DNA of 36,382 nt, from positions 1-36,382 of the IMG/VR virus record IMGVR_UViG_3300032287_001282, one strand, 5' to 3'. Positions 35,443-36,382 of the stretch are shown piece by piece; the stretch's first letter is position 1; each line of letters opens with the position of its first letter. This DNA comes from a virus. Under the pieces are notes generated by a model. The model was not told the origin of the DNA. It made no database searches and saw nothing but the letters and a program-made list of their open reading frames with translations. A program made the position numbers and the translations under genes.

Positions 35443-36246
35443 ATGGATAACAAAAAATTTGAAACACTTATTGATTTGATTATCAATGAGAACGAAGAAC
35501 AAGCACGTGCATTATTTCACGATATCGTAGTTGAGAAAAGCCGTGAAATCTATGAAAACATGATGAACGATGAAATGGATGAAGGCATGGGCGGTCAAGT
35601 TGGTCAAATGATGGACGAAATCTCTGCTGAAGAATCTGGTGTTATCGAAGGCGAAGAAGAAGAAATCGACTTTGATGACGAAGGTGATGACGAGATTATC
35701 GACATTGAAGGTGGCGAAGAAGGCGAAGAAGGCGGTGCAGAAGTTGAAGATCGTCTAGTAAGCATTGAAGATAAGTTAGACCAATTGATGGCTGAATTTG
35801 AAGATATCATGGCTGACGGTGATGCTGATGAATTTGACGCAGGCGAAGAAGAAATGGACGCAGGTGTTGCCGATATGGAAGCAGGCGCTGAGGAAGAAGA
35901 AGCCGCAATGATGGAAGCTATCACATTGAAGAAAATTTCTGTTACACATGGTGACAATGGCGTTCAAACAAAAAGCACAAACTTAAATAACAGCGGTCAA
36001 GCTGGTATGGATAGTAAGCCAGTTAATTTCTCTGGTGGTACAGAATCTAACCCAACAGGCCCAAAAGGTCCATCTAATGCATACAGCAAAGGTGAGACAA
36101 GCGTTAAAAACGCAAACAACTGGAAGAATGCTCCAGCACAAAATAATGCAGACTTAGAAAAAGCTCCAGCTCCTAAAAAGGGCGACAATGGTGTAAATTC
36201 TAAGAGTCCAGTAGCTGAATCACGTACAGCTAAAAGACGCATCTAA
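35443..36246 (+). CDS. 67: Prohead core/scaffold protein, gp67-like
   Basis: 267 aa. The N-terminal 45 residues (FETLIDLIINENEEQARALF, then HDIVVEKSREIYENM) resemble T4 gp67 (LIEAIKSNDLVAARKLFAEA...). Residues about 50-155 are extremely acidic (GEEEEIDFDDEGDDEIIDIE, GGEEGEEGGAEVEDR), as in T4 gp67. The second half is Asn/Lys/Gly-rich and unlike T4, where gp67 is only 80 aa, so this may be gp67 fused or extended by another core segment. The protein should fill the prohead core and be cut by gp21 during maturation. It is directly followed by gp21, as in the T4 20-67-68-21 order. Confidence 0.75.
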   Translation: MDNKKFETLIDLIINENEEQARALFHDIVVEKSREIYENMMNDEMDEGMGGQVGQMMDEISAEESGVIEGEEEEIDFDDEGDDEIIDIEGGEEGEEGGAEVEDRLVSIEDKLDQLMAEFEDIMADGDADEFDAGEEEMDAGVADMEAGAEEEEAAMMEAITLKKISVTHGDNGVQTKSTNLNNSGQAGMDSKPVNFSGGTESNPTGPKGPSNAYSKGETSVKNANNWKNAPAQNNADLEKAPAPKKGDNGVNSKSPVAESRTAKRRI

Positions 36247-36260
36247 AGGAATCTGAGAGA

Positions 36261-36382
36261 ATGGCTTTGTATCTCAAAGAGCACTTGACATTTGACCGCG
36301 CAGGTATGGTGGTTGAGTCTGTCAGTGAAGGCGACAAGAAGAACCTTTATATGAAGGGTATCTTCATTCAGGGTGGGGTAAA
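36261..36382 (+). CDS. 21: Prohead core protease gp21, N-terminus only
   Basis: The first 40 codons are in the window and the frame is open at its edge. The start LTFDRAGMVVESVSEGDKKN and LYMKGIFIQGGVK matches the beginning of T4-like prohead proteases (in which a KGIF-Q-G segment leads to an NGRxYP motif). This serine protease degrades the core and trims head proteins. The ATG lies 14 nt after the gp67-like stop; AAAGGA and GAGAGA provide the ribosome site. Confidence 0.85.
   Translation, partial: MALYLKEHLTFDRAGMVVESVSEGDKKNLYMKGIFIQGGV

Noticed and set aside
35334-35486. Longer SGNH protein starting at 35486 with a hydrophobic N-terminus
   Set aside because: That start would overlap the gp67-like gene, its ribosome site, its late box and the hairpin terminator. 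The ATG at 35333 begins directly with the conserved block I.

Overview
The window is a piece of a low-GC, T4-type contractile-tailed phage (Caudoviricetes, T4-like superfamily). It carries recognisable relatives of gp6, gp25, gp5, gp53, gp55, gp47, gp46, gp26, gp20, gp67 and gp21. The low GC, the very large structural proteins, the cyanophage-style motifs in the fibre protein and the CTAAATA/GATAAATA late-promoter-like boxes fit an aquatic relative of the cyanophage/pelagiphage T4-like groups. The host cannot be read from the sequence. No tRNA, CRISPR array, integrase or transposase was seen.

Layout. (1) 1-20871, minus strand: a tail/baseplate operon. In transcription order it holds a gp48/gp54-like tube-cap candidate, gp53, an 824-aa structural protein, gp5 spike/hub, gp25, gp6, and a giant fibre/adhesin of at least 3088 aa whose C-terminus runs off the window. 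(2) 20999-26739, plus strand: a nucleic-acid block of the late sigma factor gp55, a glycosyltransferase-like protein, gp47 and gp46 (Mre11/Rad50-type), and a PD-(D/E)XK Holliday-junction-resolvase-like nuclease. (3) 26740-27241: a 500-nt region with no convincing gene but many hairpins and one pseudoknot, a candidate structured RNA. (4) 27242-28293, minus strand: a gp26-like zinc-ribbon baseplate/tail-assembly protein, followed in the -1 frame by a short ORF. The junction has the parts of a programmed -1 frameshift signal: a T TTT TTC slippery heptamer, a 7-nt spacer and an 11-bp stem-loop. (5) 28393-34696, plus strand: a tape-measure-like protein with a C-terminal M15 peptidase-like domain, portal gp20, and a small basic protein. 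(6) 34680-35333, minus strand: an SGNH-hydrolase-like cargo gene inserted in the head cluster. (7) 35443-36382, plus strand: acidic gp67-like prohead core protein and the start of the gp21 prohead protease.

How the genes fit together. gp55 should direct RNA polymerase to the late boxes in front of the structural genes. gp46/47 and the nuclease would process DNA ends and branched replication intermediates before packaging through the portal. The head genes build the prohead core. The tape measure, hub and baseplate genes build the tail. The cell-wall-cutting activity appears to sit in the tape measure rather than in gp5, which has no visible lysozyme domain. Three divergent junctions (about 20.9, 28.3 and 35.4 kb) share a layout of opposing promoters plus a hairpin oriented toward the minus-strand gene.
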